From: Asanoa ishikariensis
GTDB lineage: Bacteria; Actinomycetota; Actinomycetes; Mycobacteriales; Micromonosporaceae
Direction: 5' to 3'
DNA: 64,000 bases
NCBI RefSeq assembly: GCF_900107455.1
Contig: NZ_FNQB01000002.1
Span: 1,240,001-1,304,000 of the forward strand
The position numbers and the translations under genes were made by a program. This document shows positions 55,527 through 64,000 of the stretch, piece by piece; the first letter of the stretch is position 1; every line of letters starts with the position of its first letter. The notes beneath the pieces are model-generated. The model was not told the DNA's origin, made no database searches, and was given only the letters and a program-made list of their open reading frames with translations.

Positions 55527-56912
55527 ATGCCGGGCGGGACGATCGAGCTCGGCCCGATCACCGTGCCGCCGCCCGACGCCGTCGAGCGGGACCTGCCTCG
55601 CCGACCGCCGTTCTGGAGCTTCGTCACCGTGCTCGCCGTCGCGTTGCTCGCGCTGGGCGGCTCGCTGGTGCCGCAGCCGCCGCTGACCGAGACGGCCACC
55701 CGGTTGGGCGGCCCCGGCTCCTCGTTCGTGGTCGCCGGCGACCGCCTCTACGTGGTCCGCAGGGTCAACGAGGTGTCGCGCACGCTGACCGCGATGCGGC
55801 TGCCGGGCGGGGAGGAGCTCTGGACCACCGCGTACGCGCCGACCGGCGAGCGGATCATCCGGATCGACCTCGCGGGGCCGGTCGTGCTGGTCTCCGGTGG
55901 CGAGACGACCGGGCGGATCCGCCGCACCGACGCGTACGACCTGGACACCGGCCGGCGGCTCTGGTGGGTGCCGGCGGAGCTCGTGGTCGACGCGGACGCC
56001 AACACCGGCTACGCGAGCGAGGCCGACCCGCCCCGGCTGCGCGCGCTGGACCTGACGACCGGGCGCGAGCTCTGGTCGTCAGAGCCGCAGGACCGGTTCA
56101 CGTTCACCGCGATCGGCAGCGCGACGCCGGTGGCCGGCCGGATCCCGCCCCGGGTGGCACCGGAGTCCGAGTCACACGCCGTCGGCGGCGCGGGGGCGGC
56201 ACCGGCGGTCACCGGCACCTCCGGGTCCGGTGCCGGCCGGTCCGGGCGGCTCGCCGTCTTCGTCCGGTCCGGCCGGATCGAGCTGCGCGACGCCCGTGCC
56301 GGCACACTGCTGCGGCAGGCCAACCCGCTGGGCGACGAGGTGTTTCCGCTGTCCGGGCTCAGCATCGGCGGCGCCCTGCTGCTCTGGTACGCCGACCACG
56401 GCGGCACCGGCATCATCGGCCTCGACCCGGAGACCCTCGCCGTGCGCTGGCGGATGCCCTACGACATCGACGGCGGCGGCATCGCGCCCTGCCTGGCACT
56501 GGTCTGCGTGAGCAGCCAGGGCGACGTGCTGGCCCTCGACCCGGCCGACGGCCGGCTGCGCTGGCGGGTCCGGGACGCCAGCTACGTGGTCGAGGCGCGC
56601 GGGCAGTTGATCGCCCTCGGATCGGTGCCGGGCGGGCTCGGCCCGGTCCGCACGGTCGACCCGGACACCGGTGCCGAGCTCGCCGACCTGCACGGCTGGC
56701 GGACCGGCGGCCGCGGCGACCCGGTCGTCACGCGCATCCCACTCGGCGCACCCCGCACGGTGCTCGCCCTGGTCGGCCCGCCGACCGGCGTCCTGCGGCC
56801 GCTCGGCACCGCGCCCGAGGTGCTGCTCACCTGCCAGTCGGGATCGACCGCGATCGTCTGCCGCACGGCGAACGGCACACTGCGGATCTGGGCCGTTCGA
56901 CCCGAGCGCTAG
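55527..56912 (+). CDS. Membrane-anchored PQQ-type beta-propeller protein (second copy)
   Basis: The 461-residue product has an N-terminal helix (FVTVLAVALLALGGSLVPQP, about 32-51) after a short cytoplasmic start, then propeller blades (MRLPGGEELWTTAYAP, YDLDTGRRLWWVPAEL, LDLTTGRELWSSEPQD, LDPETLAVRWRMPYDI). It follows the first copy by seven bases and shares its design, pointing to tandem duplication. The response regulator and kinase follow, so these external domains may feed or be controlled by that system (inference). Confidence 0.78.
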   Translation: MPGGTIELGPITVPPPDAVERDLPRRPPFWSFVTVLAVALLALGGSLVPQPPLTETATRLGGPGSSFVVAGDRLYVVRRVNEVSRTLTAMRLPGGEELWTTAYAPTGERIIRIDLAGPVVLVSGGETTGRIRRTDAYDLDTGRRLWWVPAELVVDADANTGYASEADPPRLRALDLTTGRELWSSEPQDRFTFTAIGSATPVAGRIPPRVAPESESHAVGGAGAAPAVTGTSGSGAGRSGRLAVFVRSGRIELRDARAGTLLRQANPLGDEVFPLSGLSIGGALLLWYADHGGTGIIGLDPETLAVRWRMPYDIDGGGIAPCLALVCVSSQGDVLALDPADGRLRWRVRDASYVVEARGQLIALGSVPGGLGPVRTVDPDTGAELADLHGWRTGGRGDPVVTRIPLGAPRTVLALVGPPTGVLRPLGTAPEVLLTCQSGSTAIVCRTANGTLRIWAVRPER

Positions 56913-56956
56913 TTTTGCTCACACGGGCTTGACGTCGGGTGAGGGAGGCTATCGCG

Positions 56957-57628
56957 GTGCGGGTGCTGGTGGTCGAAGACGAGCGCAACCTGGCCGACGC
57001 GATCGCGCGTGGGCTGCGCCGGCACGGGCTGGCCGTGGACGTCGCCTACGACGGCACGTCCGGCCACGAGCTGGCCTTCGTGACCCGCTACGACGTGGTG
57101 GTGCTCGACCGCGACCTGCCCGGCGTGCACGGCGACCAGATCTGCGCCGACCTGGTCTCGTCCGGTGCCCTGACCCGGGTGCTGATGCTGACCGCGAGCG
57201 GCACGGTCGCCGACCGGGTCGACGGCCTCCAGCTCGGTGCCGACGACTACCTGCCCAAGCCGTTCGCGTTCGACGAGCTGGTCGCCCGGGTGCGGGCGCT
57301 CGGCCGGCGGGCCACCCCGCCCGCGCCGCCGGTGCTCGCGTTCGCCGACCTGGTGCTCGACCCGGCCCGCCGGGTGGCCACCCGGGCCGGCGCGCCGGTC
57401 GACCTGACCCGCAAGGAGTTCGGCGTGCTCGAGGAGCTGCTCAAGGCCCGGGGCGCGGTGGTGTCCAGCGAAGAGCTGCTGGAACGGGTCTGGGACGCCA
57501 ACACCGACCCGTTCACCACGACGGTGCGGGTCACGGTGATGACGCTGCGCAAGAAGCTGGGCGAACCACCGCTGATCGAGACGGTGGTCGGCGCCGGCTA
57601 CCGGATGCCCGGGGAGTTGGTCACATGA
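56957..57628 (+). CDS. OmpR-family response regulator
   Basis: The 223-residue product has a receiver domain with Asp51 in VVLDRDLPG, Thr79 and Lys101 (LPKPFAFDEL), and a winged-helix output domain (about 125-220, VDLTRKEFGVLEELLKARG, ending IETVVGAGYRMPG). GTG at 56957 follows GGGAGG. It starts 44 bases after the second propeller gene. A 26-codon frame overlaps its stop codon and leads into the kinase gene. Confidence 0.93.
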   Translation: MRVLVVEDERNLADAIARGLRRHGLAVDVAYDGTSGHELAFVTRYDVVVLDRDLPGVHGDQICADLVSSGALTRVLMLTASGTVADRVDGLQLGADDYLPKPFAFDELVARVRALGRRATPPAPPVLAFADLVLDPARRVATRAGAPVDLTRKEFGVLEELLKARGAVVSSEELLERVWDANTDPFTTTVRVTVMTLRKKLGEPPLIETVVGAGYRMPGELVT

Positions 57629-57705
57629 CCGAGCCGAGGCGAGGTCATCATCAGCAGAGCCGGCCCGGGCAGGGCGGGTCACCACGCAGTGGGGAGCCGA
57701 CATGA
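57625..57705 (+). other. 26-codon ORF bridging response regulator and kinase genes
   Basis: ATG at 57625 overlaps the response regulator stop (ATGA), and its TGA at 57703-57705 overlaps the kinase ATG (ATGA). The translation begins MTEPRRGHHQQSRPGQGG and looks unstructured. A normal ribosome binding site for the kinase is weak (GGGGAG), so coupled translation through this frame is a plausible way to keep the two proteins balanced. It may also be chance. Confidence 0.4.
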
Positions 57706-58913
57706 CGGTCTACGCGGCTGCTCGGCAGCGCGCTCCTCGGCCCACCTTGCGGCTGCGGCTCACGCTGCTCAACGGCGTGGTGGTGGTCGCCACCGGGCTG
57801 GTGCTGATCCTGCTGGCCTGGTTGCTGGTCGGCGAGGCGATCCATCCGGCCGACCAGCTCCAGCCCGGCGCGTTCGTCGACCTCGCCGACGGTCGCCGGC
57901 TCGACGCCGCCGCCTGGCAGGCCCAGGTGGTCGACTCGGCGTCGCGCGAGCTGCTGTTCAAGGGCCTGCTGGCGCTGCTGGTGACGAGCCTGGTCGGGAT
58001 CGCGGCGGCGTACGTCGTCGCGGGGCGGGCACTGCGCCCGCTGCACCAGGTGACGGCGACCGCCCGCCGGCTCGGTGAGCAGACGCTCGACCAGCGGATC
58101 CGCTACACCGGCGCCGACGACGAGATCGCCGAGCTCGCCCGCACCTTCGACGCGATGCTCGACCGGATCGGCTCGGCGTTCGAGGCACAGAAACGGTTCG
58201 TCGCCAATGCCTCGCACGAGCTGCGTACGCCGCTCGCCGTCATGCGCACCGAGATCGACGTGACGCTGGCCGACGACGAGGCCGACGACGAGGAGTTCCG
58301 CCGCATGGCCACCGTGGTGCGCGACGCCTCGGAGCGGGCCAACGGCCTGGTCGACGCCCTGCTCGTGCTCGCCCGCAGCGAGTCACAGCGGGGCCGCCGG
58401 CTGGGCCGCAAGGTGCCCGCCGACCTGGCCGACGGGCTGCGCTCGGCGATGTCGGCGATCCGCGGCGAGGTCGACCGGTTGGGCCTGTCGGTCACCACCG
58501 ACCTGGCGCCGGCGCCGGTGGTGGGCGACCCGGGTCTGCTCGAACGGCTCGCCGGCAACCTGGTGGAGAACGCGGTCCGCTACAACCACCTGCACGGCCG
58601 GCTCTGGGCCCGCACCGGCACCGACGGCGACCAGGTGTTCCTGGTGGTCGGCAACACCGGCTTCGAGGTCGACGCGATCGACGTGCCGGGCCTGTTCGAG
58701 CCGTTCCGGCGCGGCGGCCGGGAACGCACCGGCGCCCGCGGTTCGGGCCTCGGCCTGTCGATCGTGCGGGCGGTCTGCGACGCGCACGGCGGCAGCGTGA
58801 CCGCCGAGCCTCAGGAGGACGGCGGCCTGGAGGTACGGGTGACGTTGCCGGCGGCGAGCAGCACGCCGGTGGCCGCGGGCACGGCGACCGTGGCGGACCT
58901 GAAATCGTTTTGA
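57702..58913 (+). CDS. Two-component sensor histidine kinase
   Basis: The 403-residue product has two transmembrane helices (about 22-44 and 90-108) enclosing a small sensory loop of about 45 residues, a HAMP segment, the HisKA H-box FVANASHELRTPLAVMRTEI (His172), N-box LAGNLVENAVRYN and G-box GSGLGLSIVRAVCDAHGG. The small loop suggests that it senses membrane or a partner protein, possibly the propeller proteins upstream. Pair with the response regulator is clear from order. Confidence 0.92.
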   Translation: MTVYAAARQRAPRPTLRLRLTLLNGVVVVATGLVLILLAWLLVGEAIHPADQLQPGAFVDLADGRRLDAAAWQAQVVDSASRELLFKGLLALLVTSLVGIAAAYVVAGRALRPLHQVTATARRLGEQTLDQRIRYTGADDEIAELARTFDAMLDRIGSAFEAQKRFVANASHELRTPLAVMRTEIDVTLADDEADDEEFRRMATVVRDASERANGLVDALLVLARSESQRGRRLGRKVPADLADGLRSAMSAIRGEVDRLGLSVTTDLAPAPVVGDPGLLERLAGNLVENAVRYNHLHGRLWARTGTDGDQVFLVVGNTGFEVDAIDVPGLFEPFRRGGRERTGARGSGLGLSIVRAVCDAHGGSVTAEPQEDGGLEVRVTLPAASSTPVAAGTATVADLKSF

Positions 58914-58944
58914 TCAGCGTCGGAGCGGCTGGCATGGTGGCGCG

Positions 58945-59325
58945 ATGACCAACCGCATCCATCATCTCAACATCGACAGCCGTGACCCGTACGAGCTGGC
59001 CGGCTGGTGGTCGAAGGTGCTCGGCTACCCGCGGTCCGACGAGGACTTTCCGGGCGACCCGGAGGCCTTGTTGATCGCACCCGAGGGAACCGGTCCCAGC
59101 GTCCTGTTCTGTCAGATCTCGGACGAGAAGACCACCAAGAACCGACTCCACTTCGACCTGCAACCGACCGAGCGTACGCGCGACGAAGAGGTCGAGCGGT
59201 TGCTCGGCATCGGGGCCACCCTGGTCGGGGACCTCCGCCGGCCGGACGGCACCGGCTGGGTGACGCTCGCCGACCCCGAGGGCAACGAGTTCTGTGTCGA
59301 GCGCAGCGCCGCCGAGCGCGCGTAA
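58945..59325 (+). CDS. VOC/glyoxalase-like protein
   Basis: The 126-residue product has the VOC pattern IHHLNIDSRDPYELAGWWSK at the start and LADPEGNEFCVERS at the end. Substrate unknown. It begins 31 bases after the kinase stop. Paralogue of the gene at 25509-25877. Confidence 0.82.
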   Translation: MTNRIHHLNIDSRDPYELAGWWSKVLGYPRSDEDFPGDPEALLIAPEGTGPSVLFCQISDEKTTKNRLHFDLQPTERTRDEEVERLLGIGATLVGDLRRPDGTGWVTLADPEGNEFCVERSAAERA

Positions 59326-59437
59326 CCGGCGCTGTCCCCCCGACCTCGACCGGCGTAGCGTTCCGTAGCGAATCCGTGACCGTAGGCACGGATCATTGGC
59401 ATTCTCTCCGCGTGCCAGCGCGGGAGGGAGCGGCGCG

Positions 59438-59995
59438 ATGCTGCTGCGTAGTCGCTGTTGTCCCACCTACCTCGCCGTCGCGGCGGTGGTCGTCCTCGCG
59501 GTGACGGCCTGCGACAACCCCGAGGCCACCACAGGCGGAGCCGCGCCGACCACCCCGCCGGCGACCACCGCGGGAGCGCCGGCCGCGGCCGGCCCGATGA
59601 CCGGCGCCGAGCTCGTCTGGCTCGAAGGAGTCGCCGCGCTCCACCGGTCGATGGACGACGTGCTCTCCAAGTCGCCGACGGCGCTCAGTCCGGCGGCCAT
59701 GCGCACGCTGGCGAAACAGCTCGGTGGCTGCACGTCCGCGCTGGACAAGCTCGGTCCGCCGACCGACCGGCTGCGGCCGGTCCACGAGTTGGCCGGCCAA
59801 GGCTGCGCTGAGTACAAGAAGGGCGGCGACTGCTTCACCACCGCGGCCGGCCTGGGCGTCGTGGTCGCCGGGTCCAAGGAGGAGAAGCAGCAGACCGACG
59901 CGATCACCTGCGGCTTCTCCGCGCCCGGCGAGGGCAGCCGCCTGCTCGCCGAGGCCGAGGGCAAGGGCATGGAAGTCAAGGCCGGGGTGGGCTGA
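59438..59995 (+). CDS. Putative lipoprotein
   Basis: The 185-residue product has an N-terminal signal with lipobox VTAC ([10 protein letters not shown] follows), then a Thr/Pro/Ala linker and a helical domain with three cysteines ([21 protein letters not shown]) likely to form disulfides. ATG at 59438 follows GGGAGGGAG. Function unknown; extracytoplasmic, lipid-anchored. Confidence 0.78.
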   Translation: MLLRSRCCPTYLAVAAVVVLAVTACDNPEATTGGAAPTTPPATTAGAPAAAGPMTGAELVWLEGVAALHRSMDDVLSKSPTALSPAAMRTLAKQLGGCTSALDKLGPPTDRLRPVHELAGQGCAEYKKGGDCFTTAAGLGVVVAGSKEEKQQTDAITCGFSAPGEGSRLLAEAEGKGMEVKAGVG

Positions 59996-60108
59996 CCGTC
60001 GTCACGATCGGGATACACCTTGTGTCCCTTGCCCGACGCAGGGGACACGGCGCGTGCGCGTGCTCGCTACGATCCGGCAGTCAACGTGGAGTATCTCCGG
60101 GAGCCGTG

Positions 60109-61164
60109 ATGTCCGATCCATACGCCCAGCCACCGTCGTACGGCTCCCAGCCGCCGCATGGTCAGCAGCCGCCGCACGGCCAGCAGCCCCCGCAACAGCC
60201 GCAGTACGGGCAGCCCTACGGTGAGCAGCCCCCGCAGCAGCCGAACTACGGGCAGACCTACGGATCGCCGCAGCCCGGGACCTACGGCCAGCCGCCGCAG
60301 CAGCCCGACTACGGCCAGCAGCCCGGCTACGGGCAGCAGCCTGGCTACGGTCAGCAGCCCGACTACGGCCAGCAGCCCGGCTACGGGCAGCAGCCCGGCT
60401 ACGGCGGCGACTACGGTCAGCAGCCGCCGGCCTATGGCCAGCCCTCGTCACCGGCGCCCTACGGCCAGCAGCCGGCCTACCCGCAGCAGGGCTACGGGCA
60501 GCCGCCGCAGCAGGCCGGCTACGGCGACGGGCAGTTCGGTGGGCCGCCGATGCCGCCGACCGCGCCGCCGAAGAAGAGCCGCGCCGGCAAGATCGTGCTG
60601 ATCGTCCTCGCGTCCGTGCTGGTGCTCTGCCTCGGCGGTGCCGCAGCGCTCTACTTCGGGCTCAAGGACACGGTGACCGACGTCGTCGAGGCCACCAACA
60701 CGCGGGTCGCGGCGCCCGAGAAGCTCGGTGGCCAGCCCCGGATCCAGGACGCGGGGCTGCAGACCGCGGTCGACGAGATGAAGACCCAGCTCAACTCGGA
60801 TCTGCCGGACGCGACCAGCACCGCTGCCGCGTTCTACGGCAACATCGAGAAGAAAGAGCTCATCATGCTGGTGGCGGCCTCCGGCCTGATCGCCGCCCCC
60901 GGCGCGGAGCTCGAGAAGACGTTCGCCGACCTCAACAAGGCGCCGTTCACGATGAAGAACATCAAGACCGTGGACGCGGGCCCGCAGGGCGGCGAGGCGC
61001 GGTGCGCCGACGGCTCGATCGCCGAGGGCGGCGCCTCGATCCCGCTGGGCCTGTGCGCCTGGGCCGACCGGGGCAGTGTGGGCATGATCGGCGTCTACAA
61101 CGTGGACGGCACCGCCGCCTACAAGAACTTCGTGGCCATGCGCGCCGAGGTCGAGACGCAGTAG
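60109..61164 (+). CDS. Gln/Tyr/Pro-rich membrane protein
   Basis: The 351-residue product starts with about 160 residues of repeats such as YGQQPGY and PPQQP, followed by [20 protein letters not shown] (one transmembrane helix) and an external domain of 160 residues ([15 protein letters not shown] to [20 protein letters not shown]). The N-terminal tail is cytoplasmic. This layout is common among Micromonosporaceae hypothetical proteins. The tail could phase-separate or bind partners; that is speculation. ATG at 60109. Confidence 0.82.
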   Translation: MSDPYAQPPSYGSQPPHGQQPPHGQQPPQQPQYGQPYGEQPPQQPNYGQTYGSPQPGTYGQPPQQPDYGQQPGYGQQPGYGQQPDYGQQPGYGQQPGYGGDYGQQPPAYGQPSSPAPYGQQPAYPQQGYGQPPQQAGYGDGQFGGPPMPPTAPPKKSRAGKIVLIVLASVLVLCLGGAAALYFGLKDTVTDVVEATNTRVAAPEKLGGQPRIQDAGLQTAVDEMKTQLNSDLPDATSTAAAFYGNIEKKELIMLVAASGLIAAPGAELEKTFADLNKAPFTMKNIKTVDAGPQGGEARCADGSIAEGGASIPLGLCAWADRGSVGMIGVYNVDGTAAYKNFVAMRAEVETQ

Positions 61165-61175
61165 CCGACAACGCG

Positions 61176-61207
61176 ACGGGCCCCCGGGGACAACCCCGGG
61201 GGCCCGT
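61176..61207. terminator. Bidirectional terminator between membrane protein and fadB genes
   Basis: ACGGGCCCCCGGGG (61176-61189) and CCCCGGGGGCCCGT (61194-61207) form a perfect 14-bp stem with loop ACAA. TTCGCTT follows on the plus strand. It separates convergent genes. Confidence 0.92.
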
Positions 61208-61217
61208 TTCGCTTCCG

Positions 61218-63212
61218 TCAGCGGCGGCCGGTCGCCGCCAGGTACGGCGTGATGCCGCCCAGGTGGAACGGCCAGCCGGCGCCGAGGATCAGGCACAGGT
61301 CGATGTCCTTGGCGTCGGCGACCACGCCGTCGGCGAGCATCGTCCGCACCTCGTCGGCGATCGCGTCCAGCGCCCGGTCGCGCACCTGCTCGGCGGTCAG
61401 CGGCGCGTCGCCGACCTTGAGCAGCGCGACCACGGACTCGTCCACGTTGCCGTCGCGGTCGGTCAGCGGCTTGCCGCTCTCGACGATCCGGCCGAGGTTC
61501 TCGCTGACCCCGAACCGGTCCGGGAAGGCCGCGTGCATGGTCTTCGAGACGTGCAGCGCGACCGCCGGCCCAACCATCGTGAGCAGGGCGAGCGGCCGCA
61601 TCGGCAGGCCCAGCGGGTCGAGCGCGGTGTTGGCCACCTCGACCGGCGTGCCGGCGTCGATCGCCGCGTAGATCTCGCCGAGGAATCGGGTCAGCAGCCG
61701 GTTGACCACGAACGACGGCGCGTCCTTGACCAGCACGCACGACTTACGAAGCTGCTTGCCGACGGCGAACGCGGTGGCCAGCGCCGGGTCGTCGGTCTTG
61801 CCGGCCCGAATGATCTCGACCAGCGGCATCACCGACACCGGGTTGAAGAAGTGGAAACCGACGACCCGCTCCGGGTGCTCGAGGTCGGCGGCCATCTCGG
61901 TGACCGACAGCGAGGAGGTGTTGGTGGCCAGCACCGCCTCCGGCGAGACGATCTTCTCCAGCTCGGCGAAGACCTGCTTCTTCACGCCCAGGTCTTCGAA
62001 CACCGCCTCGATGACGAAGTCCGCGTCGGCGAACGCCGCCTTGTCGACGGAGCCGCTGACCAGACCGCGCAACTTGGCGGCCGTACCCTCGTCGATCCGG
62101 CCCTTGCCGTGCAGCTTGTCGATCTCGCCGTGCACGTAGGCGACGCCCTTGTCGACCCGGTCCTGGTCGAGGTCCGTCAGCACGACCGGGACCTCGAGCC
62201 GGCGGGCGAACAGCAGCGCCATCTGCCCGGCCATCAGGCCGGCGCCGACCACGCCGACCTTGCTGACGTCGCGAGCCAGCGCTTTGTCCGGGGCTCCGGC
62301 CGGCCGCTTGGCGCGGCGCTGCACCAGGTCGAACGCGTACAGGCTGTTGCGTAGCTGCGGGCCGGTGACCAGGTCGCCGAGCGCCTCGTCCTCGGCGGCG
62401 GTGCCGGCGGCGAAGTCGGCGTCCTTGGCCAGCGCGAGCAGCTCCAGCGCCTTCTCCGCGGACGCGACCGCGCCGTGCAGCCGCTCGTCGAGCTGCATCT
62501 TCGCGAAGTAGAGGACGCCGTCCCACATGTCGCGGTCGATCTCCGGCCGCTCGACCGTGACCTCGCCCGCGACCACGCCGGCGGCCCACTCCAGCGACCG
62601 CTCCAGGAAGTCGGCCGGTTCCAGCAGCACGTCGGCGATGCCCAGCTCGCGGGCCTGCGGCGGGCGCAGCGTCTTCTGCGTCAGCGGGTTCTGGATGATC
62701 ACCTGTGCGGCCGGCGCGATGCCGATCAGGTTGGGCAGCAACTGCGTGCCGCCCCAGGCCGGCACGAGGCCGAGCGAGACCTCGGGCAGGGCCAACGCAC
62801 CCGCGCCGCCGGACAGGGTCCGGTAGTGGCAGTGCAGCGCCACCTCCAGGCCGCCGCCCATGGCCACGCCGTTGACGAACGCGAACGTCGGGATCGTCGA
62901 CTCGCGCAGCCGGTTGAACACGCGGTGCCCGTACCGGCCGAGCTCGACCGCCTGCTCGCGGGACGCGATCGTCGGCATGCCCGTGATGTCGGCACCGACC
63001 GAGAAGATGTACGGCTTGCCGGTGATCGCGATGAACGCGGGCTCCAGCGCCTGCGCCGCGGTGATCGCCTCGTCCAGGCTGGCCAGCCCGCCCGGGCCGA
63101 ACGTGTTGGGCTTCGTGTGGTCGAGCCCGTTGTCGAGGGTGATCAGGGCGGCGGTGCGGCCCTGGACCTTGACCGTGCGCACCAGCGCCTTCGTGACGAC
63201 CTCAGTGCTCAT
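61218..63212 (-). CDS. fadB: 3-hydroxyacyl-CoA dehydrogenase/enoyl-CoA hydratase (FadB/FadJ type)
   Basis: This bifunctional enzyme runs two steps of fatty-acid beta-oxidation. The 664-residue product has an N-terminal crotonase domain (GVAMGGGLEVALHCHY, VSLGLVPAWGGTQ) and a C-terminal HAD domain with the NAD motif VGVVGAGLMAGQMALLFA, the catalytic SVTEMA segment and GFHFFNPVSVMPLVEI. ATG at 63212 follows GAGGAGGG. The thiolase gene lies upstream on the same strand, 73 bases away, so the pair is an operon as in other actinobacteria. Distinguished from FadJ only by context, so the symbol is approximate. Confidence 0.92.
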   Translation of the reverse strand: MSTEVVTKALVRTVKVQGRTAALITLDNGLDHTKPNTFGPGGLASLDEAITAAQALEPAFIAITGKPYIFSVGADITGMPTIASREQAVELGRYGHRVFNRLRESTIPTFAFVNGVAMGGGLEVALHCHYRTLSGGAGALALPEVSLGLVPAWGGTQLLPNLIGIAPAAQVIIQNPLTQKTLRPPQARELGIADVLLEPADFLERSLEWAAGVVAGEVTVERPEIDRDMWDGVLYFAKMQLDERLHGAVASAEKALELLALAKDADFAAGTAAEDEALGDLVTGPQLRNSLYAFDLVQRRAKRPAGAPDKALARDVSKVGVVGAGLMAGQMALLFARRLEVPVVLTDLDQDRVDKGVAYVHGEIDKLHGKGRIDEGTAAKLRGLVSGSVDKAAFADADFVIEAVFEDLGVKKQVFAELEKIVSPEAVLATNTSSLSVTEMAADLEHPERVVGFHFFNPVSVMPLVEIIRAGKTDDPALATAFAVGKQLRKSCVLVKDAPSFVVNRLLTRFLGEIYAAIDAGTPVEVANTALDPLGLPMRPLALLTMVGPAVALHVSKTMHAAFPDRFGVSENLGRIVESGKPLTDRDGNVDESVVALLKVGDAPLTAEQVRDRALDAIADEVRTMLADGVVADAKDIDLCLILGAGWPFHLGGITPYLAATGRR

Positions 63213-63285
63213 GCGCCCTCCTCGCTTCGCGATGAGACGCCTTCGCGCAGGCTGCTGAGCCAACTGGTTCGTTCGCTTCGCTCTC

Positions 63286-64000
63286 TCACTTGGTGCCCTC
63301 CCAGTTCGGGTTCTCCCAGATGACCGAGCCGCCCATGCCGATGCCGATGCACATGGCGGTGACGCCGTACCGCACCTCGGGGTGCTCCGCGAACTGGCGC
63401 GCGAGCTGGGTCATCAGCCGCACGCCGGAGGAGGCCAGCGGGTGGCCGACCGCGATCGCGCCGCCCCACGGGTTGACCCGCGGGTCGTCGTCGGCGACGC
63501 CGAAGTGGTCGAGGAACGCCAGCACCTGCACGGCGAACGCCTCGTTGAGCTCGAACAGGCCGATGTCGGCGATGTCCAGGCCGGCGATCCGCAGCGCCTT
63601 CTCGGTCGCCGGGATCGGGCCGACACCCATCACCTCCGGCTCGACGCCGACGAAGCCGTACGAGACCAGCCGCATGGCCACCGGCAGGCCGAGCTCGCGG
63701 GCGGTGTCCTCGGCGGCGATGATGCTCGCGGTCGCGCCGTCGTTGAGACCGGCCGAGTTGCCTGCGGTGACCCGGCCGTGTGGGCGGAACGGGGTCTTCA
63801 GTGTGGCCAGCTTCGCCATGCTGGTCTCGCGCGGCGCCTCGTCGGCGGTGGCCAGACCCCAGCCGTTCTCCGGGTCGCGCAGCGCGACGCTCACCAGGTC
63901 GTCCTGGAGCTTGCCGTTCGCGTACGCCTTGGCCGTCTTGACCTGGCTCGCGAGGCCGAACGCGTCAGCGCGTTCCTTCGTCACGGCCGGGAGCCGGTCG
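63286..64000 (-). CDS. fadA: Acetyl-CoA acyltransferase (thiolase), truncated by the window
   Basis: The C-terminal 237 residues of a thiolase are visible: GNSAGLNDGA, NEAFAVQVL, AVGHPLASSG (His of the active site) and AMCIGIGMGG with the second catalytic cysteine. The N-terminal half, including the nucleophilic Cys, is outside the window. It completes the beta-oxidation cycle with the fadB-type gene downstream. The internal ATG at 63984 is not the real start. Confidence 0.92.
   Translation of the reverse strand, partial: DRLPAVTKERADAFGLASQVKTAKAYANGKLQDDLVSVALRDPENGWGLATADEAPRETSMAKLATLKTPFRPHGRVTAGNSAGLNDGATASIIAAEDTARELGLPVAMRLVSYGFVGVEPEVMGVGPIPATEKALRIAGLDIADIGLFELNEAFAVQVLAFLDHFGVADDDPRVNPWGGAIAVGHPLASSGVRLMTQLARQFAEHPEVRYGVTAMCIGIGMGGSVIWENPNWEGTK

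Overview
The window is a high-GC actinobacterial chromosome segment. It is most likely from the family Micromonosporaceae (Micromonospora, Actinoplanes or Asanoa relatives). This rests on uniform high GC, frequent GTG/TTG starts, families found mostly in Actinobacteria (DUF3039, DUF3093, DUF3099, DUF3159, DUF3710, DUF4193, DUF7455), an IdeR-type repressor, two principal-type sigma factors (HrdB and SigB), a B12-dependent ribonucleotide reductase and perfect-stem terminators without long U tracts. The order hflX, lexA, LysM gene, nrdR, ideR, sigB, hrdB, suhB, LytR_C gene, DUF4193, DUF3093, dut, DUF3710, OB-fold gene, DUF3159, two trkA genes, APC permease, RNA methyltransferase, dxs matches, from memory, the backbone of the Mycobacterium tuberculosis region Rv2682c to Rv2725c, with lineage-specific genes between. 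No rRNA, tRNA, transposase, integrase, prophage or CRISPR array was recognised.

Layout. Positions 1-11060: NAD-dependent malic enzyme, hflX, a cell-surface beta-propeller with a Gly/Tyr repeat tail, lexA divergent from a LysM membrane protein with a perfect SOS box between them, a 1-kb geneless stretch ending in a cluster of DnaA-box-like 9-mers, then nrdR-nrdJ and a strong terminator. 11100-15660: a WD40-like protein, small conserved unknowns, L-2-hydroxyglutarate oxidase and a lipoprotein. 15780-23980: ideR, a sulfurtransferase, a deacetylase plus GNAT/acyl-CoA-synthetase pair that looks like a reversible protein acylation module, sigB, spo0M and dtd. 24000-31840: a methyltransferase, a self-inhibited Fic protein with a palindromic operator, a secreted M28 peptidase, a PadR-regulated methyltransferase, an HhH-GPD protein and a DUF7455 protein. 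32000-38560: a DEAH helicase, a TRIC channel, a pseudouridine catabolic pair, a reductase, a BrnT/RHH-like toxin-antitoxin pair, and two loci of a repeat family with an 18-bp core related to GTGAGCGCTTACTAACC. 38560-51560: the conserved hrdB to RNA methyltransferase block, including a potassium-related trio (two TrkA proteins and a KimA-like permease). 51600-64000: dxs, two membrane-anchored PQQ-type propellers, an OmpR-type two-component system, VOC and lipoprotein genes, a Gln/Tyr/Pro-rich membrane protein, and a fatty-acid beta-oxidation pair whose thiolase runs off the end.

Functional themes are DNA damage response and dNTP supply (lexA, the LysM division inhibitor candidate, nrdRJ, dut, HhH-GPD), transcription core and iron control (hrdB, sigB, ideR), central carbon metabolism (malic enzyme, lhgO, acylation control, beta-oxidation), isoprenoid entry (dxs) and envelope sensing. 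The observations most worth a second look are the dispersed 18-bp repeat arrays, the DnaA-box cluster in front of nrdRJ, the acyltransferase/deacetylase pair, the Fic gene with its own palindrome, and the inverted repeat overlapping the likely leaderless dxs promoter.
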